A stretch of 64,000 bases of DNA from Rubrivivax sp. (lineage in GTDB: Bacteria; Pseudomonadota; Gammaproteobacteria; Burkholderiales; Burkholderiaceae_C). Every line of letters starts with the position of its first letter. The stretch's first letter is position 1. The stretch lies in assembly GCA_016707445.1 (NCBI GenBank), contig JADJHR010000005.1:1-64000 (forward strand). Direction: 5' to 3'. This document shows positions 49,722 through 58,480 of the stretch, piece after piece. The notes under the pieces are model-generated. The model was not told the origin of the DNA and made no database searches. It saw only the letters and a program-made list of their open reading frames with translations. The position numbers and the translations under genes are program-made.

Positions 49722-50780
49722 ATGCACATCGGAATCCTGACGGGCGGGGGTGACTGCCCGGGGCTGAACGCCGTCATTCGCGCAGTCACGCTGGCGCTGA
49801 TCAACGAGGCCCAGGCACGCGTGACCGGCATCGAGCAGGGTTTTCTCGGCCTGCTGACGGGCAGGTCGCGCCCGCTCGACGCCCATGCCGTCGAAGGCCT
49901 GCTGGCGCAGGGCGGCACGGTACTGGGCACGCACAACCGTTGTGACCCGTTCCATTTCTTCGGTGCCCAGGGCGCCGACTGCTCGGCGCAGGCCATGGAC
50001 TGCGTGCGCCGGCTGGGGCTGGACGCACTGGTGGCGATCGGCGGCGACGGCACGATGGCCATCGCGCACCGCTTCGAAGCTCTGGGTCTACCCGTGGTGG
50101 GCGTGCCCAAGACGATTGACAACGATCTCTTTCACACCGACCGCAGTTTCGGTTTCGACAGTGCGGTGGCGGTGGTGGCCGACGCGCTGGATCGGCTGGA
50201 GACCACGGCACGCAGCCATGGCCGCGTGATGATCGCCGAGACCATGGGCCGCTATGCCGGCTGGATTGCGCTGGAAGGCGGCATCGCCGGCGGCGCCGAC
50301 GTGATCCTGCTGCCCGAGTTGCCGGTCGATGTCGACGCGGTGGCTGCGCATTGCCGCGCGCGCGAGATCGATCCAGGCTACACCTTGATCTGCATCGGTG
50401 AAGGTGCGCGGTTGCAGGACGGCGAACTGACGGTGCGCGAACGCATTGCCGACAGCCCTGACCCGCTGCGGCTGGGCGGAGTGGGCCATGCGCTGGAACG
50501 GGCGCTCAGCCAGCAGCTGGACAGCGAAGTGCGCACCACGCTGCTGGGCCATGTGCAGCGCGGCGGTTCACCCACGCCCTTCGACCGCGTGCTGGCCACG
50601 CGATTCGGCTACCACGCCGCCGAGCTGGTGCGACAGCAGCGCTTCGGGCGCATGGTCACGCTGCAGGGTGACACCGTCGGCAGCGTGGCCATCGCCGAGG
50701 TGGCCGGACGCAACCGCTGCGTGCCCACCGACCACCCGCTGCTGCGCACGGTGCGCGGCATTGGCGTGATGCTGGGATAG
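49722..50780 (+). CDS. pfkA: 6-phosphofructokinase (group III, mixed active site)
   Basis: A 352-aa PFK with GGGDCPGLN at residues 8-16, IGGDGTMAIA (G110) and VPKTIDND (K130). In established PFK rules GGDG with glycine indicates ATP as donor and GGDD indicates pyrophosphate. The lysine in PKTIDN is usual in PPi-type enzymes, so this is the mixed group III pattern. It phosphorylates fructose 6-phosphate in glycolysis. Eight bases after the S10 gene, it may be in that operon. Confidence 0.93.
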   Translation: MHIGILTGGGDCPGLNAVIRAVTLALINEAQARVTGIEQGFLGLLTGRSRPLDAHAVEGLLAQGGTVLGTHNRCDPFHFFGAQGADCSAQAMDCVRRLGLDALVAIGGDGTMAIAHRFEALGLPVVGVPKTIDNDLFHTDRSFGFDSAVAVVADALDRLETTARSHGRVMIAETMGRYAGWIALEGGIAGGADVILLPELPVDVDAVAAHCRAREIDPGYTLICIGEGARLQDGELTVRERIADSPDPLRLGGVGHALERALSQQLDSEVRTTLLGHVQRGGSPTPFDRVLATRFGYHAAELVRQQRFGRMVTLQGDTVGSVAIAEVAGRNRCVPTDHPLLRTVRGIGVMLG

Positions 50781-50806
50781 CGGGGCAGCAGGGCCGCGAT
50801 CCGCGG

Positions 50807-51547
50807 TCAGGCGTCGCGAACGTCCGCCACCGGGTTGCTGCCGAAGTCGGCGCGGTCCAGGTAGGCCAGCAGTTTCGCGGCCGCCGCCTGCGGGCTGTCG
50901 AGCTGCCCGGCGCTGTGCAGACCGACGAAGCGCGCACGTTCCGCAAAGCGCTGCGGGTCGGCGCTGCGCAACTGCAACTGCATGTCGGTGTCGATCACGC
51001 CGGGGGCCAGCGAGACGATGCGTGCGCCGTGCGAGCGCCCGGCTTCTTCCAGCGCCACCGCGCGCGCCAGGTGGTCCAGCCCGGCCTTGGCGGCGCAATA
51101 CGAGGCACTGCCGGCCATGGCGCGCCGGCCCAGGCCCGACGACACCAGCACCACCTTGCGCACGCTTTGCCAGTCGCCGGTGGCGTGCAGGAAGGCGGAC
51201 GTCAACAGGGTCGGTGCTTCCAGGCCCACGCGCAGCGCCTGCTGCAGATCGTCGGCTTCGAGATCGGCCAGTGGTGCCAGCTGCGAAACCACGCCCGCGT
51301 TGTTGATCAGGTTGGCGGCAGCGTAGGCCTGCGGGCCCTGCTCGGCCAGAAAGGCCGCCAGCCGAGCGGCCACCGGCCGCGCGTCGACCAGGTCGGTGGA
51401 CCAGTGCTGCAGCTGGGGCGAAGCCAGGCCTTCGGGCGCGCGCCGCGCGATCGAGATGAGCTGGTGGCCGCGCGCGAGCAACTGTTCGGCCACCGCGCGG
51501 CCGAGCCCGCGCGATGCACCGGTGACGATGGACAGGGTAGGTTTCAT
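50807..51547 (-). CDS. Short-chain dehydrogenase/reductase
   Basis: A 246-aa classical SDR: TGASRGLG (residues 9-16), NNAG (82-85), S136/S137, Y150-x3-K154 and the LAPGVIDTDMQ segment. It is NAD(P)-dependent. The style resembles sepiapterin-reductase/benzil-reductase-like members. The ATG at 51547 is the natural start; the longer frame to 52162 is an antisense shadow of the divergent gene. It is convergent with pfkA. Confidence 0.9.
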   Translation of the reverse strand: MKPTLSIVTGASRGLGRAVAEQLLARGHQLISIARRAPEGLASPQLQHWSTDLVDARPVAARLAAFLAEQGPQAYAAANLINNAGVVSQLAPLADLEADDLQQALRVGLEAPTLLTSAFLHATGDWQSVRKVVLVSSGLGRRAMAGSASYCAAKAGLDHLARAVALEEAGRSHGARIVSLAPGVIDTDMQLQLRSADPQRFAERARFVGLHSAGQLDSPQAAAAKLLAYLDRADFGSNPVADVRDA

Positions 51548-51589
51548 GCTGCCGAGCATATCGAGCCGCGACTGGCATGATCCGGCCCG

Positions 51590-52291
51590 ATGAAGATTCG
51601 CAGTCCCTTCGCCTGGGCCCTGGTCGCCAGCCTGCTGGTGCTGCTGGTTGCGCTGGCGCCCTTGCTGTGGCAGATGCTGAATCCCGGCGCAGCGCCCCGG
51701 GCCCGACCCGGTGACCTGCCTGCGCCCTGGGTCATCGAGCGCAGCAAGACCGGCGTTGTCAGTGCCTTCGGCCTGCAGGTGCCGGGCGCCACGCTGGCCG
51801 ATGCCATGCAACGTTGGGGTGACGATCTGCAGCTGGCGGTGATCGAGTCGCGCGGGCTGGGCCCGGCGCTCGAGGCCTATGTCGAACGTTGGATCGGCGG
51901 CGGCATCGTCGGCAAGCTGGTGCTGGCCACCGATGTCGCACCCGAGATTCTGGCGCGCTGGCGCGAACGGTCCCCACGGCGCCAGGTGATCGATGCTCAG
52001 GCGCAGCGCTGGGCCCTGCACCGCGACGACCTCGCGTTGGCGCTGCGCATGCCGATCGTGGGCCTGAGTTTTCTGCCCGCCAGCCGGATCGACAAGGCGC
52101 TGTTGAGCGCACGCTTCGGCGCGCCGGCTGAAGACCGCCCCGGCGACGGTTCGGTGCACCACTGGCTGTACCCTGACCGCGGGCTGGCCATCGCGTGGGA
52201 CGAATCCAGCGGCAAGGCCGTGATGCAGGTGGTGGCGATCGCCGATTTCGACCGCCGTCTGCGGGCGCCGCTGCTGGCGCCCGCGCGCTGA
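51590..52291 (+). CDS. Membrane-anchored hypothetical protein
   Basis: A 233-aa protein with one N-terminal transmembrane segment (FAWALVASLLVLLVALAPLLWQML, residues 7-30), which leaves about 200 residues outside the cytoplasm. The external part begins with PWVIERSKTGVVSAFGLQVPGATLADA. No known domain is recognised. Starts 42 bp from the divergent SDR gene and is convergent with the pseudouridine synthase gene. Confidence 0.8.
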   Translation: MKIRSPFAWALVASLLVLLVALAPLLWQMLNPGAAPRARPGDLPAPWVIERSKTGVVSAFGLQVPGATLADAMQRWGDDLQLAVIESRGLGPALEAYVERWIGGGIVGKLVLATDVAPEILARWRERSPRRQVIDAQAQRWALHRDDLALALRMPIVGLSFLPASRIDKALLSARFGAPAEDRPGDGSVHHWLYPDRGLAIAWDESSGKAVMQVVAIADFDRRLRAPLLAPAR

Positions 52292-52306
52292 TCGTCGGGC
52301 CCAGGG

Positions 52307-52927
52307 TCAGAACGGCGCCGCCGAACTCCAGCCTTGTGTCCTGCCGTGCAGCGGGTGGGGCAGCGACAGCTCGGTGGCGTGCAGCAGCAGGCGCGGCGCC
52401 ATCGCAGCGGCCGGCGCGCCATACAGCGCGTCGCCGACGATCGGCCAGCCCATGGCAGCGGCGTGCACCCGCAGCTGGTGGGTGCGGCCGGTCAGCGGTT
52501 CGAACTCGACCCGCGTGCGACCGGCTGCCTCGCGCGCCAGAACGCGCCAGCGTGTCGACGACGGCTTGCCGACCTCGTGATTCACCTGCTGCCGCGGCCG
52601 GTTCGGCCAATCGGCGGCCAGCGGCAGATCGATCTGGCCCTGCTCATGGCCGGGATCGCCCATCACCAGCGCCACATAGCGCTTGTGCACGCTGCGCGCT
52701 TCAAACGCCATGCTGTAGGCGCGCTGTAGCGTGGGCCCGCGCGCAAAGAGCAGCAGTCCCGACGTTGCCATGTCCAGCCGGTGCACCACCAGCGCATCGG
52801 CAACATCGCGCTGAACCCTTTGCCAGGCGCAATCCTGCTTGTCGTCACCGCGCCCCGGCACCGACAGCAGGCCTGCGGGTTTGTTCACGACCACGCAACC
52901 GTCGTCCATGTGCAGGATCCAGTTCAT
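52307..52927 (-). CDS. RluA-family 23S rRNA/tRNA pseudouridine synthase
   Basis: A 206-aa RluA-family enzyme with the catalytic aspartate D52 in VVHRLDMATSGLLLFA, followed by KRYVALVMG and GRTHQLRVHAAAMGWPIVGDALYG. It has no S4 domain and is of the short RluA (RluA/TruC) size that modifies 23S rRNA position 746 and tRNA position 32 or related sites. The start at 52927 (MNWILHMDDG) is chosen from family alignment; the upstream extension overlaps the tRNA gene and is rejected. Confidence 0.9.
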   Translation of the reverse strand: MNWILHMDDGCVVVNKPAGLLSVPGRGDDKQDCAWQRVQRDVADALVVHRLDMATSGLLLFARGPTLQRAYSMAFEARSVHKRYVALVMGDPGHEQGQIDLPLAADWPNRPRQQVNHEVGKPSSTRWRVLAREAAGRTRVEFEPLTGRTHQLRVHAAAMGWPIVGDALYGAPAAAMAPRLLLHATELSLPHPLHGRTQGWSSAAPF

Positions 52928-52957
52928 CGCCGCTGCGTTATACTCGTCGGCTGACCC

Positions 52958-53034
52958 AGGCGCGTAGCTCAGCTGGTTAGAGCACCACCTTGACATGGTG
53001 GGGGTCGTTGGTTCGAGTCCAATCGCGCCTACCA
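52958..53034 (+). tRNA. tRNA-Val (GAC anticodon)
   Basis: 77-nt cloverleaf including an encoded CCA. Acceptor stem AGGCGCG (52958-52964) pairs with CGCGCCT (53024-53030). The anticodon loop TTGACAT carries GAC between CCACC and GGTGG, and the T-arm contains GGTTCGAGTCC. Reads GUC/GUU valine codons. Confidence 0.97.
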
Positions 53035-53052
53035 AATTAGGAAAAGAAATCA

Positions 53053-53084
53053 AGCACTTGGCGGAAGCGCCCAGTGCTTTTTTT
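53053..53084 (+). terminator. Rho-independent terminator after tRNA-Val
   Basis: Stem AGCACTTGGCG / CGCCCAGTGCT with one mismatch around a GAAG loop, followed by seven T. Located 19 bp after the tRNA. Confidence 0.9.
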
Positions 53085-53247
53085 CTGCTTGCGCGCAGAC
53101 CCGGCGCGTCGGGAGACCGCATGCCATGGGATGCGCAACTTGACGGTCAAAGCGACAGGTACGGGTATCAGGCAAGCGCGGCGGGCTGAGTCAGCCGAGC
53201 TGCGCCACTGCATGGCACGGCAGCCCGTGCGCCTTGCAAGCCAGGGT

Positions 53248-53709
53248 TCAGGCCAGAGCGTCGAGTGCGCGTCGGCATTCGTCAACCATCGCTGCCGCAG
53301 CCTGGGCGCCGAGCGACTGGTCGAGCATCGGATACATCATCTGCTCTTCCTTCATGTTGTGCAGTTGCAAGATCTCTTGCATCGCCTGCGCGGCACCCAG
53401 GTAGCCTGCGGCGTCCTTTGCCGTCGCGGCGTCGCGCATCTGCGCGAAAAGCGGCTGCATCTGCACATGTTCGCTGCGCATCGTCTCGGTGGGCCCGCCG
53501 CTCGACATCCCCGTGCTTTGCTCGAATGCCGGGAACAGCAGGTCTTCCTCAAGCTCGATGTGGCGCGCGATGTGCGCGAGGAATGCGCCCGCCTCACGTT
53601 GCAGTGCTGGCCAGTCCGCGCTGTGCGCGGCGTCAGCGGCGCGCTCAAGTGACGCGTCGCAAGCCGCGTGGTCCCTTGTCATGCAGTCGTTGATCGATTC
53701 CATCGCCAT
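53248..53709 (-). CDS. Hemerythrin-domain protein
   Basis: A 153-aa four-helix hemerythrin HHE protein. Iron-ligand candidates are the histidine in MTRDHAACD, HIARHIELEEDLLFPAFE (H, H and E), SEHVQMQPLF and LHNMKEEQMMYPML. Such proteins bind oxygen or sense O2, NO or iron. It lies 62 bp downstream of the benzoyl-CoA reductase operon on the same strand. Oxygen sensing or scavenging near an oxygen-sensitive reductase would make sense, but that is inference. Confidence 0.88.
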   Translation of the reverse strand: MAMESINDCMTRDHAACDASLERAADAAHSADWPALQREAGAFLAHIARHIELEEDLLFPAFEQSTGMSSGGPTETMRSEHVQMQPLFAQMRDAATAKDAAGYLGAAQAMQEILQLHNMKEEQMMYPMLDQSLGAQAAAAMVDECRRALDALA

Positions 53710-53771
53710 TCCTTTGGGCTGGGGCCGCCGGCGCCCTGCGCGCTGACCGGTCGTCTGGTCGTGTACGTTGC

Positions 53772-54758
53772 CTATGCGTGCACCTCAACCGGCTTTTTCA
53801 CCACCTTGATCGACACCACCGGGCATTCGCCAGATTCTGCGTTGTCGCTGCCACAGGGCTCGAAGCGCTTGCGTGTGGCTGCCATTGCCGACCAGCGGCG
53901 CACCGTGGGTTCTGGTGCGCCCTCGTCTTGTTGACCCGCCGTGGGTGGGATCGGCTTGCCTTCGGCCAGCAGCTTCTCCACCCGGCGCAGCCCCATGAAG
54001 GCCGCACCGTAGGCCCCGTTCAACTGGCCCAGGCCATTCGGTGCGACGTGGAAGGTCTCACCCAGCGACTCTTCGAGCGCCTTGACCATCGCCTCGTTGC
54101 GCGTCATGCCACCCGTCAGCATGTAGCCGCTTTGCAGCCCGACCCGGCGCATCAGCTGGATGGCGCGGCCGCCGAGCGAGACCATTGCGCCCATCATGAT
54201 GTCCTCGGCTGGAATGCCGTTGGACAGGTGGTTGATGACCTCCGATTCGGCAAACACCGCGCACACGCTGCTGATCGGCTTGGGCGCTGTCGAACGCATG
54301 GCGTACGGGCCGATGTCTTCGGTCGTCAGGCCGAGGTAGCGCGCGGTCTTCTCGAGGAAGGCGCCGGTACCGGCGGCGCATTTGTCGTTCAGGCGGAAGG
54401 CCGTGACGCGGCCCTCGCCGTCGACCCGGATCGCCTTGATGTCCTGGCCACCGATGTCGAGGATGGTGCGCGTGTCGGGGAACAGATGCACTGCGGCCTG
54501 TGCATGCGCCGTCAGTTCGGTGATCTGCGCGTGGCGAAACGGCACCGTGTAGCGTCCGTAGCCGGTGGCCGCGACATAGCTCACGTCCTCGCGCGCCAGG
54601 CCGCTGTTCTTGAGCAGGTCTTCGAACACGCTTTCGGCGGCCACCGCCAGCTTGAATCCCGTGCGGCGCACCGCGGTGCCGACGACTTCGCGCTTCGAGT
54701 TCAGCGCGATCGCTTTCGTGTAGGTCGATCCGATGTCGATGCCAACCACATTCAGCAT
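53772..54758 (-). CDS. bzdQ: Benzoyl-CoA reductase ATPase subunit (BzdQ/BcrD type)
   Basis: A 328-aa BadF/BadG/BcrA/BcrD-type ASKHA ATPase. The phosphate loop is GIDIGSTYTKAI, the second ATP motif is ILDIGGQDIKAI, and NDKCAAGTGAFLE carries the cysteine that binds the [4Fe-4S] cluster shared between the two ATPase subunits; CAVFAESEVI holds the second. The C-terminal tail of about 60 residues has two extra cysteines. ATP hydrolysis drives low-potential electrons to the reductase core. Last gene of the bzdNOPQ set. Lengths of about 270 and 328 aa fit Azoarcus BzdP/BzdQ and not Thauera BcrA (about 440 aa). Confidence 0.88.
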   Translation of the reverse strand: MLNVVGIDIGSTYTKAIALNSKREVVGTAVRRTGFKLAVAAESVFEDLLKNSGLAREDVSYVAATGYGRYTVPFRHAQITELTAHAQAAVHLFPDTRTILDIGGQDIKAIRVDGEGRVTAFRLNDKCAAGTGAFLEKTARYLGLTTEDIGPYAMRSTAPKPISSVCAVFAESEVINHLSNGIPAEDIMMGAMVSLGGRAIQLMRRVGLQSGYMLTGGMTRNEAMVKALEESLGETFHVAPNGLGQLNGAYGAAFMGLRRVEKLLAEGKPIPPTAGQQDEGAPEPTVRRWSAMAATRKRFEPCGSDNAESGECPVVSIKVVKKPVEVHA

Positions 54759-54767
54759 GTTGTTCTC

Positions 54768-55580
54768 CTAAGCGGCTTCGGCAGCGGTCTGTGCTGCCGG
54801 TTGAAACGCGTGTTCGTGCGCCATCAGCGCTGCGCCGAGCGCGCCGCAGAAATGCGCATCCGGACTGACGTTGATCTTCATCTTCACGGCCTTCTCGATC
54901 AGTTGCACCATCGCCACATTGCGGCTGACGCCGCCGGTGAAGGTGACCTCGTCGTGAATGCCGACGCGCCGCGCGAGCGCGACACAGCGGCTCGTGATCG
55001 CCTGGTGCACGCCCATCAGCACGTCTTCAGGCAGGATGCCCCGGGCCAGGTGACTGATGATTTCGGACTCGGCAAACACCGTGCAGGTGGTCGTGATGCG
55101 CACCGGGTTCTGCGACTTCAGGGCCAGCGGCCCCAGTTCACCGAGCGGCATTTCGAGCGCATACGACGCCGCGCCCAGAAAGCGGCCGGTGCCGGCGGCG
55201 CACTTGTCGTTCATGGTGAAGTCCGCCACCTGCCCGTCGGGCTTGACGGCGATCGCCTTCGTGTCCTGGCCGCCGATGTCGATCACGGTGCGGGTGTTCG
55301 GAAACAGCGCCACCGCGCCGCGCGCATGGCAGCTGATCTCGGTCACCTGCTCGTCGCCGAAGGTGACGTTGTAGCGGCCGTAGCCGGTGCCGGCGACGCG
55401 CACCACGTCGCCCCTTTCGATCCCCGCGTCGGCCAGCGCAGCCGTGAAGGCGTCTTCGGCAACTGTGACCATGCTGGTTTCCATGTCGAGCAGGGCGCGC
55501 CCGACAACCTTGCAGTTCTCGTCGATGATCACCGCCTTCGTCTGTGTCGACCCGACGTCGACGCCGCCAACGTACTTCAT
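54768..55580 (-). CDS. bzdP: Benzoyl-CoA reductase ATPase subunit (BzdP/BcrA type)
   Basis: A 270-aa ASKHA ATPase paralogous to the preceding subunit, with GGVDVGSTQTKAV, VIDIGGQDTKAI, NDKCAAGTGRFL and CTVFAESEII. It pairs with BzdQ; together they bridge one [4Fe-4S] cluster and bind ATP. The start ATG 55580 overlaps the bzdO stop by four bases, and nine bases separate it from bzdQ, so the genes are one operon. The short length is the Azoarcus-type hallmark. 2-hydroxyacyl-CoA dehydratase activators are related, but they occur as single homodimer genes, so the paired arrangement argues for the reductase. Confidence 0.88.
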   Translation of the reverse strand: MKYVGGVDVGSTQTKAVIIDENCKVVGRALLDMETSMVTVAEDAFTAALADAGIERGDVVRVAGTGYGRYNVTFGDEQVTEISCHARGAVALFPNTRTVIDIGGQDTKAIAVKPDGQVADFTMNDKCAAGTGRFLGAASYALEMPLGELGPLALKSQNPVRITTTCTVFAESEIISHLARGILPEDVLMGVHQAITSRCVALARRVGIHDEVTFTGGVSRNVAMVQLIEKAVKMKINVSPDAHFCGALGAALMAHEHAFQPAAQTAAEAA

Positions 55581-56944
55581 GCTTCGCTCCTGCTGGGTTG
55601 CGCAACGGGCTTGCCCGACTGCGGCGCCGAGCCGCCGCGCTGGTGCAGCGACTCGAAGAAGGCGTCGACCCGGTTCTTGATCTGCGCGTCCGACCAGTAG
55701 CGCGGGTCGATCAGGTCCGACTCGATGTACAGGCTCGGCATGTTGAGCCGCTTGTTCAGGTAGTTGCGCGTGTCGGCCATGCCCGAGGACACGAAGCGGC
55801 AGCTCTTGATGCCGTGGAAGACGATGCCGTCGACGTCGTAGTCCTTGATCTGCTGGGCCAGCCGCTCATGCGCGAAGAACTGGTTGGACATGCCACGCTG
55901 CGCGGCGAGGGCGGTGACCTCGGCCAGGCTTTCCAGCGGCCGCGAGGTGTCGTAGGCCAGCTCGCCGGCGTCCATGCCGCCCGCCGCGAAGGTGAGGTAG
56001 TCGGAGTAGGCGAAGACGCCGCCCCAGCTCTCGAAGAGTTCGATCAGACGGCGCATCGAGACGTAGCACGGCGTTCCCGAGAACAGCAGCCGGAAGCGCT
56101 CTTCGGCAACCCGGCCCTCGCCCCGCGCGACCTTCGCGCGCAACTGTTCCTCGAGCTTGCGCATGAACTCGACGCCCTCGACCGTGCCTCGATAGACGTT
56201 CATGATGCCCATGTAGGTCAGGCCGTCGAGCATGGCGTTGAACGGCGCCGGGCAGGCGCGGTTCAGCGCCATCACGTTGTTCCAGTGGAAGACCATCTGG
56301 TTCACGCGCTGCTCGACTTCGGCGAGGCGGTCGAGATCGAACTTCTTGCCGGTGATCTTCTCGCAGCGCGCGATCAAGTCACGAAACTGCGATTCGACCC
56401 ACTGTGCGTCGGACATGTGCTGCGCGTCGCCGCGGCGCACCTGCCAGTTGCCGGCGCGCTGGCCGGGCAGGTCGAGGGTGAAGGTCTGGGTCTTGAGCAT
56501 GCGCTCCCAGATCTCACCCCATTTGATGAAGGTGCTGCACATGTTCGACGTGATCGCGATGTCGGCCTTCGGAATCAGGCCGGCGGGGTGCTTCTGTTCG
56601 CGCAGGATCAAGCCGACGTCGGCCTTCACGTACGAACACACGTCGGGCGAATAGCCGTAGTCCTCGGACTCGCGCAGGTAGTCCTCCGAGACCTTGCGCA
56701 CCCCGGTCTGCAGCGAGTTGATCTCGGGGAAGACGAGCTGGAAGTCGAAGGTGCGCAGGATTTCGACCGCGTTGCCCATCACGAACACGTTGGCGACATG
56801 CTGTTGGCGCGCGTTGGCCTGCTCGAGCCCGGCGTACCAGGCCGTCATCAGCCGCTGGCCTTCAAGGCGGGCGTCGAATTCACCGGGCAGGACGCCATTC
56901 GAATTTGCGGTGCTTGCGGTCGTGTCGATTGTTTCGGTGCTCAT
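55577..56944 (-). CDS. bzdO: Benzoyl-CoA reductase core subunit (BzdO/BcrB type)
   Basis: A 455-aa HgdB/BcrB-BcrC superfamily protein. Start ATG 56944 (MSTETIDTT) has GGAGA upstream; the longer frame is rejected. Conserved cluster-cysteine regions include SNMCSTFIKWGEIWE, FSGTPCYVSMRRLIELFE and GIKSCRFVSSGMAD. With BzdN it forms the module that dearomatizes benzoyl-CoA to the cyclic dienoyl-CoA. The size agrees with Azoarcus BzdO. Oxygen-sensitive cytoplasmic enzyme. Confidence 0.88.
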   Translation of the reverse strand: MSTETIDTTASTANSNGVLPGEFDARLEGQRLMTAWYAGLEQANARQQHVANVFVMGNAVEILRTFDFQLVFPEINSLQTGVRKVSEDYLRESEDYGYSPDVCSYVKADVGLILREQKHPAGLIPKADIAITSNMCSTFIKWGEIWERMLKTQTFTLDLPGQRAGNWQVRRGDAQHMSDAQWVESQFRDLIARCEKITGKKFDLDRLAEVEQRVNQMVFHWNNVMALNRACPAPFNAMLDGLTYMGIMNVYRGTVEGVEFMRKLEEQLRAKVARGEGRVAEERFRLLFSGTPCYVSMRRLIELFESWGGVFAYSDYLTFAAGGMDAGELAYDTSRPLESLAEVTALAAQRGMSNQFFAHERLAQQIKDYDVDGIVFHGIKSCRFVSSGMADTRNYLNKRLNMPSLYIESDLIDPRYWSDAQIKNRVDAFFESLHQRGGSAPQSGKPVAQPSRSEA

Positions 56945-58137
56945 GGTGTGTCTCCGTTCAGGCCGTGGCGAACAGAAGGGATTCGGCAAAGGTCTCGAGC
57001 TGCATCGCCATCTGCTCGAAGGAAGTCATCTTTTCTTCGAACTCGAGCACCAGGTACGGGCGTGCCGACCTGATCCAGGTGCTTGGACCAGGCGACCTGT
57101 TCATCGAGCCCCGGTTCGCAGAACTTGGCGGCGGTGACGATCGCGGCGTCGGCCCGGCTCGACTCGATCATCGCCATCAAGTAGCCCTCCTTCGACTTGC
57201 GCTCGTCGTGCTGCACGGGGCTGGCCGCACTGCGTTCAACGAAGCTCTCGGCGAGCGCCCACATCGGGTCGGCCGTCTCGGGAACGTCCGTGGTCAGCCA
57301 GCGCAGGCCGATCAGCAGGTCGTCGTCGACCACGTAGCAGGCGTCGTCCATCGCCTCGAGCATCTCCAGCGGCGGTTGCTCGCAGAAGCCGCCGACGAAG
57401 ACGACGCGCGGCTTGTCCTGTGCGGCTCGGTTGCGGGCGCGGATTGAGATCAGCGCCGCCTCGAGCATGTCGTTGTGCTGTTCGCAGGGCATGCGGGTGC
57501 GCGCGCGCAGCAGCAAGTACGACTCGGTGCAGCTGAGCTTCCAGGGTTCGTCGCGCCGGATCGCATACATCTCGCGCAACAGCTGGCGGTTGCGGTTGTA
57601 GATGCGGATGCTGCGGGCCAAAGCGGCGTCGTCGATCGCGTGGCCGGTCATCTGCTCGCATTCAGCGCGCAGACGCTGGTACTCGGCCACGATGTATCGC
57701 ACTGCACCCGGGCTGTTCGGGTTCTGCGGCAGATAGAGGATCTGCGCCCGCTGATCGGGAAAGTTGCGCGCCCAGATGCCGGCCAGATGCTTGGCGGCGT
57801 CGCAGATCGGGTGCGTGACGAACCCGCTCATGCCGGCCAGCGACCCGTTCAGCCCGAGTTCGGCGGTGGAGCGGCAGATCGAGCACACGAACGAGCCCAT
57901 GTGGGCGTCGGCGTGCTTCATGTCGAGCTTGTTGCCACCGCCGAGGATGTTCATCGGCAGCAAGCCGGCGGCGTGCGAGATCTCTTCGGGGAAGTAGACC
58001 GGGAAGTGGCCTAGCGTGCCGTGAAAGTTCTCTGGCAAAGCATCCACTTCGGGCATCGGCGACTGGCGAAGGCTGTTGCAGCGATCGAGGATGTCGCCGA
58101 GTTGCGCTTCGTGGCTGTCCGGATTCGCTGGGCTCAC
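56941..58137 (-). CDS. bzdN: Benzoyl-CoA reductase core subunit (BzdN/BcrC type), C-terminus frameshifted
   Basis: As it stands a 398-aa protein from GTG 58137 (VSPANPDSHEAQLGD), set by AAGGAGA seven bases upstream. Family features are FPVYFPEEISHAAGLLPMNILGG, FVCSICRSTAELGLNG (cluster cysteines) and VFVGGFCEQPPLEMLEAMDD. After HLDQVGTP near position 57057-57062 the frame departs from the family. In the neighbouring frame the DNA encodes YLVLEFEEKMTSFEQMAMQLETFAESLLFATA with a stop at 56958, exactly the expected C-terminus. One extra base (around CCCGTACC on the minus strand) explains this. Either the operon is inactivated or the sequence has an error. Confidence 0.85.
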   Translation of the reverse strand: MSPANPDSHEAQLGDILDRCNSLRQSPMPEVDALPENFHGTLGHFPVYFPEEISHAAGLLPMNILGGGNKLDMKHADAHMGSFVCSICRSTAELGLNGSLAGMSGFVTHPICDAAKHLAGIWARNFPDQRAQILYLPQNPNSPGAVRYIVAEYQRLRAECEQMTGHAIDDAALARSIRIYNRNRQLLREMYAIRRDEPWKLSCTESYLLLRARTRMPCEQHNDMLEAALISIRARNRAAQDKPRVVFVGGFCEQPPLEMLEAMDDACYVVDDDLLIGLRWLTTDVPETADPMWALAESFVERSAASPVQHDERKSKEGYLMAMIESSRADAAIVTAAKFCEPGLDEQVAWSKHLDQVGTPVPGARVRRKDDFLRADGDAARDLCRIPSVRHGLNGDTP

Positions 58138-58200
58138 GCGGGTCTCCTTCAAACTCAATAAGAGTATTATGGTACCGCAATACCAGAATAGGAAACCGTT
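58138..58200 (-). promoter_or_regulatory. Putative promoter and operator of the bzdNOPQ operon
   Basis: On the minus strand, -35-like TTCCTA and -10-like CATAAT with a 17-bp spacer lie upstream of bzdN. An imperfect 20-bp palindrome, GTATT-N10-AATAC with GGTACC at its centre (58164-58183), and TGGTA-N6-TACCA (58170-58185) overlap the spacer and -10. This would suit a repressor. No BzdR-type TGCA repeats or clear FNR box are seen. Confidence 0.45.
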
Positions 58201-58480
58201 GAAGCAATGACTCGGCTGTCTTTGCGCTGCGTCAGACTTCATCGCAATAGGTCAAACGCATTGGTTCGACGGGGACCTTGCCGCGTTGCCGAGTGCTGCA
58301 CTCAGGCTCAGGTGCTGCCCTCGGGTCGCTGCGCCTGGGCGGGCCGTTTCAACCCTGCGGGTGTGTCACGCTGGCACGCGGTACGCTGCGCATGCTGGTG
58401 GACAAGCTGTCAGTGCTGCTGAAGCAATCGGCAGCATCGTCCCTGCCGAGCCAGGCCCTTCACGTTGCGGAGATTCCAGC

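Noticed and set aside
50807..52162. 451-aa extended form of the SDR
   Set aside because: The extra N-terminal part is antisense to the membrane-anchored protein gene; the SDR fold begins at the ATG at 51547.
53085..53247. Possible small gene between the tRNA terminator and the hemerythrin gene
   Set aside because: Plus frames here run antisense into the hemerythrin gene and show no protein-like features.
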